Assembly: GCF_041435015.1 (NCBI RefSeq)
Contig: NZ_CP107989.1
Location: forward strand, 6,634,001 to 6,698,000
Direction: 5' to 3'
Origin: Streptomyces canus
GTDB taxonomy: Bacteria; Actinomycetota; Actinomycetes; Streptomycetales; Streptomycetaceae
DNA: 64,000 nucleotides
Part shown: piece after piece, positions 32,531 through 40,416 of the stretch
How positions within the stretch are numbered: position 1 is the stretch's first letter
How the letters are laid out: the number at the start of each line of letters is the position of its first letter
Position numbers and translations under genes: made by a program
Notes under the pieces: generated by a model
The model's input: the letters and a program-made list of their open reading frames with translations, nothing else
The model's database searches: none
What the model was told of the DNA's origin: nothing

Positions 32531-33658
32531 GTGGCAGGGGCAAGGCAGGCTGTGGGCGAGGCCCGCAGGATCGTCGTCAAGGTGGGTTCCTCGTCGCTGA
32601 CCACCGCCGCCGGCGGCCTCGACGCCGACCGGGTCGACGCACTCGTCGACGTCCTCGCCAAGAGCCGCAGCGGCGGAGAGCGCGAGATCGTCCTCGTCTC
32701 CTCGGGAGCCATCGCCGCCGGACTGGCCCCGCTGGGGCTGCGCCGCCGCCCCCGGGACCTCGCCCGCCAGCAGGCCGCCGCCAGCGTCGGCCAGGGCTTG
32801 CTCGTCGCCCGCTACACCGCCTCCTTCGCGCGGTACGGCGTCCGCGTCGGCCAGGTGCTGCTGACCAGCGACGACATGAGCCGCCGTGCCCACCACCGCA
32901 ACGCCTCCCGCACCCTCGACAAGCTCCTTGCGATGGGCGCCTTCCCGATCGTCAACGAGAACGACACCGTCGCCACCGACGAGATCCGCTTCGGTGACAA
33001 CGACCGGCTCGCGGCCCTGGTGGCGCACCTGGTCCACGCCGACCTGCTGGTCCTGCTCTCCGACATCGACGGCGTCTACGACGGCGACCCCAGCAGGCCG
33101 GGGACCTCGCGGATAGCTCAGGTACGGCAGCCCGAGGACCTGGCGGGCGTCGAGATCGGCAGCGCGGGGAAGGCGGGGGTCGGCACCGGCGGCATGGTCA
33201 CCAAGGTCGAGGCCGCCCGGATCGCGGCCGCCGCCGGCATCCCCGTCGTGCTGACCAGCACGATCCACGCGGCCGAGGCGCTGTCCGGCGGTGACACCGG
33301 CACGTACTTCCACCCCGCGGGCAAGCGCTCCGCCGACCGGCTGCTGTGGCTCCAGCACGCGTCCACCCCGCAGGGCTCACTGACCCTGGACGACGGCGCG
33401 GTGAAAGCGGTCGTCGACCGCCGCAAGTCGCTGCTGCCGGCCGGGATCGCCTCCGTCGAGGGCGAGTTCGTCGCGGGCGACCCCGTCGAGCTGCGGGACG
33501 GCACCGGCCTCGCGGTGGCCCGCGGACTCGTCAACTTCGACGCCAAGGAGATCCCGCAGCTGATCGGGCGCTCGACCCGGGAGCTGGCGCGGGACCTGGG
33601 TCCGGCCTACGAGCGGGAGGTCGTCCATCGGGACGATCTGGTGATCCTGCACCCCTGA
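32531..33658 (+). CDS. proB: Glutamate 5-kinase
   Basis: It phosphorylates glutamate, the first step of proline synthesis. The 375-residue protein has the amino-acid kinase domain (RRIVVKVGSSSLTTAAGG, VLVSSGAIAAGL, NENDTVATDEIRFGDNDRL, LSDIDGVYDGDP) and a C-terminal PUA domain from about residue 285 (GSLTLDDGAVKAVVDRRKSL, AVARGLVNFDAKEI). The GTG at 32531 is chosen because conserved sequence begins just after it and AGGACA precedes it; the ATG-like extension from 32486 lacks support. proA lies 1.1 kb downstream with one unusual gene between. Confidence 0.95.
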   Translation: MAGARQAVGEARRIVVKVGSSSLTTAAGGLDADRVDALVDVLAKSRSGGEREIVLVSSGAIAAGLAPLGLRRRPRDLARQQAAASVGQGLLVARYTASFARYGVRVGQVLLTSDDMSRRAHHRNASRTLDKLLAMGAFPIVNENDTVATDEIRFGDNDRLAALVAHLVHADLLVLLSDIDGVYDGDPSRPGTSRIAQVRQPEDLAGVEIGSAGKAGVGTGGMVTKVEAARIAAAAGIPVVLTSTIHAAEALSGGDTGTYFHPAGKRSADRLLWLQHASTPQGSLTLDDGAVKAVVDRRKSLLPAGIASVEGEFVAGDPVELRDGTGLAVARGLVNFDAKEIPQLIGRSTRELARDLGPAYEREVVHRDDLVILHP

Positions 33659-33842
33659 GGACGCCGTCGGCGTCTTCCGGATCTTCCGGCGTCGTCCGGT
33701 GCCCCGTGCGCCCCGGGTGCCCGAAAACGGGGTGAACGCCCTGCCAAGAGCGTCGCCCTGAGGTGGACGTTCCGCAAAATCGCCCCATGAGCCCTTGTAG
33801 CCTGCTCAACTTTGTCCCAGGGACACATTCCGCCCGACCCGT

Positions 33843-34709
33843 GTGGTCGACCTGTGCATGAAGGAGGCCGTCGTGAGACGAGTGCGCCCTGGGGCGGCGG
33901 CGTCCCGCGATGGTGCGGCGGCTTCCCGCGGCGAGTCCGGTCCGCCCGGCGGTCCCGTCGTGCGAGCGTCGTCCGGCGGTTCTTCGGCGCGGGCGGCGGG
34001 TGAGGCCGGTGGTTCGGCGGCGTGGGCGGTGGGTGAGCACGGTGGTTCTGCCGCGCGAGCCGCAGGTGAGGCCGGCGCCGGTGGCTTTGCCGCGCGGGCC
34101 GTGGGTGAGGCCGGTGGGCCGGCGGCGTGGGCGGTGGGTGAGGCCGGTGGTTCTGTCGTCCGAGCCGCGGGTGAGGCTGGTGGTTCGTTGGGGCGAGCCG
34201 CGGGTGAGGCCGGTGGTCTTGCCGCGAGCGCGGTGGGTGAGGCCGGTGGGTCGGCGGTCCGAGCCGCGGGCGGGACCGGTGGCTCTACCGCGCGGCCGGC
34301 CGGCGAGGAGCGGGCCCTGACGAGTGTCGCGGCCGGAGACCGGTTCGAGGGCGAGGAGCCGCGGGATCTGCCGCGCCTGTGGCATGTCACCCTCAGCGTC
34401 TCCGGTGGGGAGGCCCCGCTCAAGGAGGTCCGGCGCGCCCTCGAGCAGCTCGCCCACGACCACCCCTTCCTGCTGACCAGTCGCTACGCCAACGACCACG
34501 CGGAGATCCGGTACTGGGAGGAGGCCCGCGACCTGCACGACGCGGCCGCCGTCGCCCTGCGCCTGTGGGGGGAGCACCGCCAGACCGCGGGACTGCCGCC
34601 GTGGGAGATCGTCGGCCTGGAGGTCATCGACCGCCAGACCTACCACCAGCGCATCGCCGAGGGGTACGGTCCGCCGCCGGCCTCACCGATCGGAGCGCAC
34701 CCGTTCTGA
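33843..34709 (+). CDS. Conserved hypothetical protein with an inserted 11-residue repeat tract
   Basis: I recognise only the C-terminal 130 residues (from about 34350: [56 protein letters not shown]), a small alpha/beta domain found between proB and proA in streptomycetes, function unknown. Between a short N-terminus ([10 protein letters not shown]) and that domain lie nine units of an 11-residue repeat, consensus [11 protein letters not shown], encoded by a 33-bp minisatellite (33999-34301). The tract is Gly/Ala-rich and probably unstructured. I recall orthologues lacking it, so it appears to be an expansion. The GTG at 33843 is the likely start; ATG at 33858 is an alternative. A TGTCCCAGGGACA palindrome lies upstream (33813). 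Confidence 0.7.
   Translation: MVDLCMKEAVVRRVRPGAAASRDGAAASRGESGPPGGPVVRASSGGSSARAAGEAGGSAAWAVGEHGGSAARAAGEAGAGGFAARAVGEAGGPAAWAVGEAGGSVVRAAGEAGGSLGRAAGEAGGLAASAVGEAGGSAVRAAGGTGGSTARPAGEERALTSVAAGDRFEGEEPRDLPRLWHVTLSVSGGEAPLKEVRRALEQLAHDHPFLLTSRYANDHAEIRYWEEARDLHDAAAVALRLWGEHRQTAGLPPWEIVGLEVIDRQTYHQRIAEGYGPPPASPIGAHPF
33999..34301 (+). repeat. 33-bp minisatellite, nine in-frame units
   Basis: Eight units of 33 bp and one of 39 bp run head to tail exactly in phase with the reading frame. Each begins GGTGAGGCCGGTGG or a close variant. Differences between units are mostly substitutions, so copy number could vary by slippage or recombination without breaking the frame. Confidence 0.9.
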
Positions 34710-34803
34710 TAGCGGCACCCGGTGTCTCTTTAATCCCTTTGATCCCGTCTCGCGCTGTGGAACAACAGGTGGACGGCCCCCTCCGGCGCACTACCCTTCC
34801 GGT

Positions 34804-36090
34804 ATGACCTCGCTCTCGCCGTACGACTCCATGACCCCGGTCACCCAGGCCGCCTACCGGGCCAAGGCCGCCGCCGCCGACCTCGCCCCGCTGCCCAGGG
34901 CCGAGAAGGACGACGCGCTGCTCGCCATCGCGGACGCCCTGGAGGTCCGTACGAGCGAGATCGTCGAGGCCAATGCCAAGGACATCGCCAAGGCCCGCGA
35001 GGCGGGGACCAGCGAGGCGATCATCGACCGGTTGACGCTCACCCCGGAGCGGGTCCGCGCGATCGCCTCCGACGTCCGGGACGTCGTCGCCCTGCCCGAC
35101 CCGGTGGGCGAGGTCGTGCGCGGCTCGACCCTCCCGAACGGCATCGACCTGCGCCAGGTCCGCGTCCCGCTCGGCGTGGTCGGGATCATCTACGAGGCCC
35201 GCCCGAACGTCACGGTCGACGCCGCCGCCCTCTGTCTGAAGTCCGGCAACGCCGTCCTGCTGCGCGGCTCGGCTTCCGCGTACGAGTCGAACACCGCCCT
35301 CGTACGGGTCCTGCGCGACGCCGTGGGCGGCGCCGGGCTGCCCGCCGACGCCATCCAGCTCGTCCCCGGAGAGAGCCGCGAGAGCGTGCGCGAGCTGATG
35401 CGCGCCCGCGGCCTGGTCGACGTGCTCATCCCGCGCGGCGGTGCCTCCCTCATCCAGACCGTCGTCACCGAGTCCGTCGTCCCGGTCATCGAGACCGGCG
35501 TGGGCAACTGCCACGTCTACGTCGACGCCCACGCCGACCTCGACATGGCGATCGACATCCTGATCAACTCCAAGGCCCAGCGGGTCAGCGTCTGCAACGC
35601 CGCCGAGACCCTCCTGGTCCACCAGGACATCGCCCCCGAGTTCCTGCCGCGCGCCCTGGACGCCCTCGCCGAGGCCGGGGTGACCGTCCACGCCGACCAG
35701 CGGGTGCTGGCGTACGCGAAGGACACCAAGGCGACCGTCGTCGAGGCCACGCTCGACGACTGGGACACCGAGTACCTCTCCTACGACATCGCCGCCGCCG
35801 TCGTCGACTCGCTCGACAAGGCCGTCGAGCACATCCGGCTGTGGACCTCCGGCCACACCGAGGCCATCGTCACCACCTCCCAGCAGGCCGCCCGTCGCTT
35901 CACCCAGCTGGTGGACTCCACGACGGTCGCGGTCAACGCCTCCACCCGCTTCACCGACGGCGGCCAGTTCGGCTTCGGCGCGGAGATCGGCATCTCCACC
36001 CAGAAGCTGCACGCGCGCGGTCCGATGGGCCTGCCGGAGCTGACGAGCACGAAGTACATCGTGACCGGGGACGGTCACATCCGGCGCTGA
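34804..36090 (+). CDS. proA: Gamma-glutamyl phosphate reductase
   Basis: It reduces gamma-glutamyl phosphate to glutamate semialdehyde with NADPH. The 428-residue aldehyde-dehydrogenase-fold protein has [53 protein letters not shown] and the catalytic-cysteine motif [12 protein letters not shown]. The C-terminal [20 protein letters not shown] is characteristic. Length and motifs are normal. It starts at ATG 34804 and is probably transcribed with proB through the intervening gene. Confidence 0.96.
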   Translation: MTSLSPYDSMTPVTQAAYRAKAAAADLAPLPRAEKDDALLAIADALEVRTSEIVEANAKDIAKAREAGTSEAIIDRLTLTPERVRAIASDVRDVVALPDPVGEVVRGSTLPNGIDLRQVRVPLGVVGIIYEARPNVTVDAAALCLKSGNAVLLRGSASAYESNTALVRVLRDAVGGAGLPADAIQLVPGESRESVRELMRARGLVDVLIPRGGASLIQTVVTESVVPVIETGVGNCHVYVDAHADLDMAIDILINSKAQRVSVCNAAETLLVHQDIAPEFLPRALDALAEAGVTVHADQRVLAYAKDTKATVVEATLDDWDTEYLSYDIAAAVVDSLDKAVEHIRLWTSGHTEAIVTTSQQAARRFTQLVDSTTVAVNASTRFTDGGQFGFGAEIGISTQKLHARGPMGLPELTSTKYIVTGDGHIRR

Positions 36091-36240
36091 CGGCCTTACG
36101 CGCACAGGGGCGCGCACCTGCGCATATGCGTCCGTCACGCGCCCCCGCCCCGCTTCCGTGGCGGACGAAAGGTGTCTCACCAGGCGGATGAATTTCCGTA
36201 CCGTCTGCCCAAATTGACCCCCCAGGTCTACTCTGGATCC

Positions 36241-36807
36241 GTGCCGGAGGACGTGGGGGGCACGCCGTTCCCTGACGGCTGGGAGCCCGACGACGACCAC
36301 GACCGCGGGGTGTCGGACGAAGAGTTCGCCTCCGTGGTCTTCGACGAGGCCTTCGTACGGGCGGCCGTGGTGCACGAGCCGACCGCCGTCGAGCGCCTCC
36401 TGGCCGCGGCCCAGGCGAGAGCGGAGGCCTCCGAGGCCGAGGCCCGCCGCGCACGCGCCAGAGGCGAGCGGTACGAGGACGGCTACCGACCCGGCGCTTT
36501 CGGCCATGATCCCGAACTCGACGACCTGGACGACACCGAGGTCCTCGAAGGCCGCTACGGCGCCCCGGGGACGTACGGCAAACAGGTCCGCTGGCACCGC
36601 CCTGTCGCCTGGATGCTGGCCCTTGTCATGGGCATCGGCATGGTCGCGCTGGCCTTCACGGCGGTCTACCGGGGCGCCTCCTCCGGCAGCCGGGACCGGG
36701 TTCCGCCCCCGGCCTCGACCGGTCTGGAGCAGGGGAGCCCGGTGACGCCCTCGGCGTCCGCCGACTACTCCCAGCCAGCCGTCTCCGCGGTCCCGCGAAC
36801 GCCCTGA
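36241..36807 (+). CDS. Single-pass membrane protein with VVFDExFVRAA motif
   Basis: The 188-residue product starts at GTG 36241 (VPEDVGGTPFPDGWEPDDD); an in-frame GTG at 36172 would add 23 residues. The acidic cytoplasmic N-terminus holds EEFASVVFDEAFVRAA and VHEPTAVERLL, then an Ala/Glu/Arg helix (residues about 60-85), one transmembrane helix at about 121-142 (WMLALVMGIGMVALAFTAVY) and a short Ser/Pro-rich outer tail. The next gene carries the same motif in the same place. From memory, the equivalent S. coelicolor gene (SCO2584) has been linked to spore-wall synthesis together with MreB partners; I cannot verify that here. Biochemical role unknown. Confidence 0.75.
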   Translation: MPEDVGGTPFPDGWEPDDDHDRGVSDEEFASVVFDEAFVRAAVVHEPTAVERLLAAAQARAEASEAEARRARARGERYEDGYRPGAFGHDPELDDLDDTEVLEGRYGAPGTYGKQVRWHRPVAWMLALVMGIGMVALAFTAVYRGASSGSRDRVPPPASTGLEQGSPVTPSASADYSQPAVSAVPRTP

Positions 36808-36885
36808 CACTCCTGGTGAGAACCTGTCAGAACTTGTCGCACGGCAGGGCGTTTACCTGAGCTCCCCGAGACCTACCCTGAAGAT

Positions 36886-37956
36886 ATGGGAGGGCCAGGA
36901 GACCCACCTGAGGGGACACCCGAGGGCGGCCCCGTGGGTGGTGAGGACGAGTACCGATCCGTCGTCTTCGACGAGTCGTTCGTCCGCGCTGCCCGCCTCC
37001 AGGAGTACTCCGCGCAGGAGCGCATGACCGACCACGCGCCCGCCGTACGCCGCCGCCCGCCGTTGCGCCGGGGACTGTCCCGGCAGGCGCTGATCCTGTT
37101 CCTGCTGATCGCCCTCGCCTTCGGCACCGCGATCTACATGGGTGTACGGCACCCCTACCAGACCTCCGCGGCCCGCCGGCCCGTGGAGCCCCTGCGGATG
37201 ACCGTCATCCCGCTGGCCCCTGCGGGCAAGGTCCCGGGGCACGCCGACGTCGAGTACCTGTACGGGCACAGCCCGGCCGCGCAGTACCGCGTCGGCGCCG
37301 AGGGCATCCCGCTGCCGGCCTCCCGCCGCACCGCGCACTTCTCCGACAGCCAGGTCGTGTCCGCGCTGAGCACCGCCAAGGACTACATCGTGCGGTCCTC
37401 GCTCGACCCGGACGTCCTCGTCGGCGACCAGGTCCGTGCCGTGCGGGTGCTCCTCGACACGGACCAACTCGACCAGTTCGACCAGAGTTTCGCCCACCCG
37501 GCCGCGGACGGACGGCACGCGCCGACCGGGTGGCTGGTTCGCTTCGACCCCGCGGAGACGCGGCTGGCCGACCACAGGATCCGGGTGCAGGGCAGTCTGC
37601 AGGCCGCCGAGACCGACTCGTCGACGCTGGAGGTCACGGCGGACCACACCTTCGTGTACGCGCTGCGTTCCGCGGCCGCGGACGCCAGGGCCGAGGTGTC
37701 GCTGTTCACCGTCCGGCGTGAGCTGCACTTCCGGTTCGACCGGGACGATCTGCGGATGCACACGGCTCAGCTGGTCGTGTCCTACGTCCAGGCCGGGCCG
37801 CTCTCCTGCGCGGAGGACTCCACGAACCGGCTGCATCCCTTGCTGGCCGGGGAGACGGCGAAGGCAGGCGGGCCGGCGGGGACGGATCCCTATGCGACAG
37901 GGAGTGCCACGGCGCTGTGCGGGTCATTGGCGACCGGTGCGCAGCCGAAGGTGTGA
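36886..37956 (+). CDS. Single-pass membrane protein with large outer domain, VVFDExFVRAA motif
   Basis: The 356-residue product has a short cytoplasmic head with EDEYRSVVFDESFVRAA and LQEYSAQERM. This matches the preceding protein (VVFDEAFVRAA, HEPTAVERL). One transmembrane helix follows at about residues 65-86 (ALILFLLIALAFGTAIYMG), then an extracytoplasmic domain of about 270 residues with alternating beta-type segments and no enzymatic motif I recognise. Two late cysteines (LSCAED, ALCGS) could form a disulfide outside the cell. The 78-bp gap to its neighbour suggests cotranscription. The shared head points to a common cytoplasmic partner. Start ATG 36886 is supported by the conserved motif position. 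Confidence 0.75.
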   Translation: MGGPGDPPEGTPEGGPVGGEDEYRSVVFDESFVRAARLQEYSAQERMTDHAPAVRRRPPLRRGLSRQALILFLLIALAFGTAIYMGVRHPYQTSAARRPVEPLRMTVIPLAPAGKVPGHADVEYLYGHSPAAQYRVGAEGIPLPASRRTAHFSDSQVVSALSTAKDYIVRSSLDPDVLVGDQVRAVRVLLDTDQLDQFDQSFAHPAADGRHAPTGWLVRFDPAETRLADHRIRVQGSLQAAETDSSTLEVTADHTFVYALRSAAADARAEVSLFTVRRELHFRFDRDDLRMHTAQLVVSYVQAGPLSCAEDSTNRLHPLLAGETAKAGGPAGTDPYATGSATALCGSLATGAQPKV

Positions 37957-37994
37957 CCGGGGCACGGGGTCGCATCCCCCCGTACCCCGGGGGC

Positions 37995-39095
37995 TCAGTC
38001 CTCCTCGTCGGTGCGGGACGTGTCCGTCGGCGGCTCGTCCTCCCGTGGGGCCGAGTTCGAGAAGCCGCCGAAGCCCCTGCGCACCCTGCCGCCCAGATCG
38101 CCCGCTCCGCCCGCGATGTCGCTGACCAGCTTCATCAGGGGGTCCTTGGAGCTCTTGACGTTGGTCGCGTAGCTCGCCGCCGACTCGCGGAAGGAGTCCG
38201 TGACCGAGGTGTCCTTGTCCTCGGTGCGGCGCGGGTAGTGGCCGTCCATGATCCGCTGGTAGTCGCGGGACTCGGCCCACTTCTTCAGCTCGGCCGCCCG
38301 CACGGTGGTGAAGGGGTGGGTGCGCGGCAGGACGTTCAGGATCTTCAGCACGGAGTCGCGCAGGTCGCCGCCCGCCTCGTACTCCTCGGCCTGCTTCAGG
38401 AACGCGTCCACGTTCATCTCGTGCAGATGGTGACCGCCGGCCAGCTTCATCAGGCCGCGCATCGAGGCCTTCAGGTCCTGGCCGACCAGCAGGCCCGCCC
38501 GGTCCGCCGACAGCTCCGACTTGCGGAACCACTCGCGCAGCGCGGTCACGATCGCCATGATCGCGATGTTGCCCAGCGGGATCCACGCCACCCTGAGGGC
38601 GAGGCTGGTCAGGAACAGCAGTATGGTCCGGTAGACCGAGTGGCCGGACAGGGCGTGGCCCACCTCGTGGCCGACGACCGCCCGCATCTCCTCCTCGTCG
38701 AGCAGGTCGACCAGACCCGTGGTGACGACGATGATCGGCTCGTCCAGGCCGATGCACATCGCGTTCGGCTGCGGGTCCTGGCTGACGTACATCGGCGGGA
38801 CCTTCTCGAGGTCCAGGATGTAACACGCGTCCCGCAGCATGTCGTTGAGGTACGCGAACTGCTGGTCGGAGACGCGTACCGAGTCGGACAGGAACAGCAG
38901 CCTCAGACTCCGCTCGGGGAGCAGACCGCTGAGCGCCTTGAACACCGTGTCGAAACCGCTCAGCTTGCGCAGCGCCACCAGGGCGGAGCGGTCGGCGGGG
39001 TGTTCGTACGCACGGGAGGAGATTCCCGGGAAACGCCTGCGCTGCCTGCTCGGCACGTTCTCGTGCCCGTTGTTCTGATGGCCGTCGTCGGACAT
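37995..39095 (-). CDS. M48-family (HtpX-like) membrane metalloprotease
   Basis: The zinc site HExxH is seen in AVVGHEVGHALSGHS, with the third ligand in RKSELSADRAG. Two hydrophobic segments follow the HExxH (TILLFLTSLALRVAWIPLGN and IAIMAIVTALREW), anchoring it in the membrane as in HtpX. The upstream PNAMCIGLDEPIIVVTTGL fits the M48 fold, and HPFTTVRAAELKKW lies downstream. The C-terminal 70 residues are Gly/Arg-rich and acidic. I choose ATG 39095 (MSDDGHQ, 366 aa) because GGGGGAAG stands 5 nt before it; ATG 39107 is the alternative. Likely role: quality control of membrane proteins. It is convergent with the 36886 gene (38-bp gap). Confidence 0.88.
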   Translation of the reverse strand: MSDDGHQNNGHENVPSRQRRRFPGISSRAYEHPADRSALVALRKLSGFDTVFKALSGLLPERSLRLLFLSDSVRVSDQQFAYLNDMLRDACYILDLEKVPPMYVSQDPQPNAMCIGLDEPIIVVTTGLVDLLDEEEMRAVVGHEVGHALSGHSVYRTILLFLTSLALRVAWIPLGNIAIMAIVTALREWFRKSELSADRAGLLVGQDLKASMRGLMKLAGGHHLHEMNVDAFLKQAEEYEAGGDLRDSVLKILNVLPRTHPFTTVRAAELKKWAESRDYQRIMDGHYPRRTEDKDTSVTDSFRESAASYATNVKSSKDPLMKLVSDIAGGAGDLGGRVRRGFGGFSNSAPREDEPPTDTSRTDEED

Positions 39096-39240
39096 GTCTT
39101 CCCCCATGTGCGTCTTTGGCTGTGCCCTGTGACCTCTGTGATCCTTTGCGGACCCTTGTGCGGCCCTTTGCGCCCCCGAAGCAGAGCCCAGCCTAGGCGG
39201 AGATAGCGTGGACGGGCAGTACAGCGAAGGAGTCCACGTC

Positions 39241-39399
39241 ATGGAGCACACCCGGGCCGCCTGGCTCACCGAGGCCGCGAGGGCCGCCGAGCAGCAAGGG
39301 TCCGGAGATCTGCTCCGGGTGGTACTGGTCGTGATGTTCCTGGGCTGTGCGTTCACCGCGTGGTTCCTGCTGCGGGGGTACAAGCGGAAGGACGACTGA
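39241..39399 (+). CDS. Small single-pass membrane protein, 52 aa
   Basis: Start ATG 39241 has GAAGGAG 10 nt upstream. The sequence MEHTRAAWLTEAARAAEQQG is amphipathic, followed by one transmembrane helix (LLRVVLVVMFLGCAFTAWFLL) and a basic tail GYKRKDD that should lie in the cytoplasm. No known family is recognised. It is divergent from the M48 protease, and the two share a 145-bp promoter gap. Confidence 0.6.
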   Translation: MEHTRAAWLTEAARAAEQQGSGDLLRVVLVVMFLGCAFTAWFLLRGYKRKDD

Positions 39400-39517
39400 C
39401 AAAGGGCGAAGGTTCCCCGCCGTCCCCCAACGGTGGAGTCGGCGTGATCGCCCTCACCGCGCCCGCTTACCATGGGCCGACGTCTTTATCCCGCCCACCG
39501 GATAGGTCCTGCCGAAG

Positions 39518-39682
39518 ATGAGCTTCCACAGCACCGCTGCCCAGTTGGTCACCCTCGCCGCAGAGGGCGAGGAGCACGGCGGCAACCACGAGAGCCTCGA
39601 CCCCTTGGTGACCGGCGGCGCCGCGTTCCTCATCCTGCTGCTCCTGCTGTGGATCACCACCCGTTTCAACCGCGACCGCTGA
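39518..39682 (+). CDS. Small single-pass membrane protein, 54 aa
   Basis: A short gene that is easy to miss: ATG 39518 to TGA 39682. [20 protein letters not shown] is followed by the His/Glu-rich stretch [10 protein letters not shown], then a transmembrane helix [18 protein letters not shown] and a basic end NRDR. The overall plan (acidic head, helix, basic tail) matches the 52-residue protein just upstream. It lies 79 bp before nadD. GAAG precedes the start. I recall similar small ORFs next to nadD in streptomycetes, which supports its reality. Confidence 0.6.
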   Translation: MSFHSTAAQLVTLAAEGEEHGGNHESLDPLVTGGAAFLILLLLLWITTRFNRDR

Positions 39683-39761
39683 GGCGCCGAGTGCCCAAAC
39701 CGGGGCATTTGGGGCCTCCGCCGGCCGGTGCCCTCAGGTCGGGCCGGTAGGGTCTGCACGC

Positions 39762-40400
39762 ATGGGAGAGCAGGACATGCCTACCGGCCCGGGCAACAGC
39801 CCGTCGAACCCCGGCAAGCGCCGCCTCGGCGTCATGGGCGGAACGTTCGACCCGATCCACCACGGGCACCTCGTGGCGGCCAGCGAGGCCGTCGCGCAGT
39901 TCCACCTGGACGAGGTGGTGTTCGTACCGACCGGCCAGCCGTGGCAGAAGACCCACCGCCGGGTCTCCCCGGCCGAGGACCGCTACCTGATGACGGTCAT
40001 CGCGACCGCCGAGAACCCGCAGTTCTCGGTCAGCCGCATCGACATCGACCGCGGCGGCGCGACCTACACCACGGACACGCTGCGCGACCTCAAGTCCCTC
40101 AACCCCGACACCGACCTCTTCTTCATCACGGGCGCCGACGCCCTCGGTCAGATCCTCACCTGGCGGGACGCGGAAGAGCTCTTCTCCCTCGCGCACTTCA
40201 TCGGAGTCACCCGGCCCGGCCACACCCTGGCCGACCCCGGGCTGCCCGAGGGCGGCGTCTCCCTCGTCGAGGTCCCCGCCCTGGCCATCTCCTCCACCGA
40301 CTGCCGGGCGAGAGTCGCCAAGGGCGACCCCGTCTGGTACCTGGTGCCTGACGGAGTCGTGCGTTACATCGACAAGCGCGAGCTGTACCGCGGCGAGTGA
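39762..40400 (+). CDS. nadD: Nicotinate-nucleotide adenylyltransferase
   Basis: It adenylates nicotinate mononucleotide in NAD synthesis. The 212-residue product has the nucleotidyltransferase motif [13 protein letters not shown] (HxGH) and the C-terminal ISSTDCR, which corresponds to the ISSTxxR signature; [10 protein letters not shown] and FITGADAL are also typical. ATG 39762 gives an extra N-terminal 25 residues ([19 protein letters not shown]); a later start at ATG 39777 is possible. The next gene begins 16 bp downstream, so nadD, the LCP gene, rsfS and the phosphatase probably form an operon. Confidence 0.94.
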   Translation: MGEQDMPTGPGNSPSNPGKRRLGVMGGTFDPIHHGHLVAASEAVAQFHLDEVVFVPTGQPWQKTHRRVSPAEDRYLMTVIATAENPQFSVSRIDIDRGGATYTTDTLRDLKSLNPDTDLFFITGADALGQILTWRDAEELFSLAHFIGVTRPGHTLADPGLPEGGVSLVEVPALAISSTDCRARVAKGDPVWYLVPDGVVRYIDKRELYRGE

Positions 40401-40416
40401 GCCGAGAGGGGCACCG

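Noticed and set aside
33999..34301. Minisatellite considered as a CRISPR array
   Set aside because: The units are contiguous 33-bp coding repeats with no spacers.
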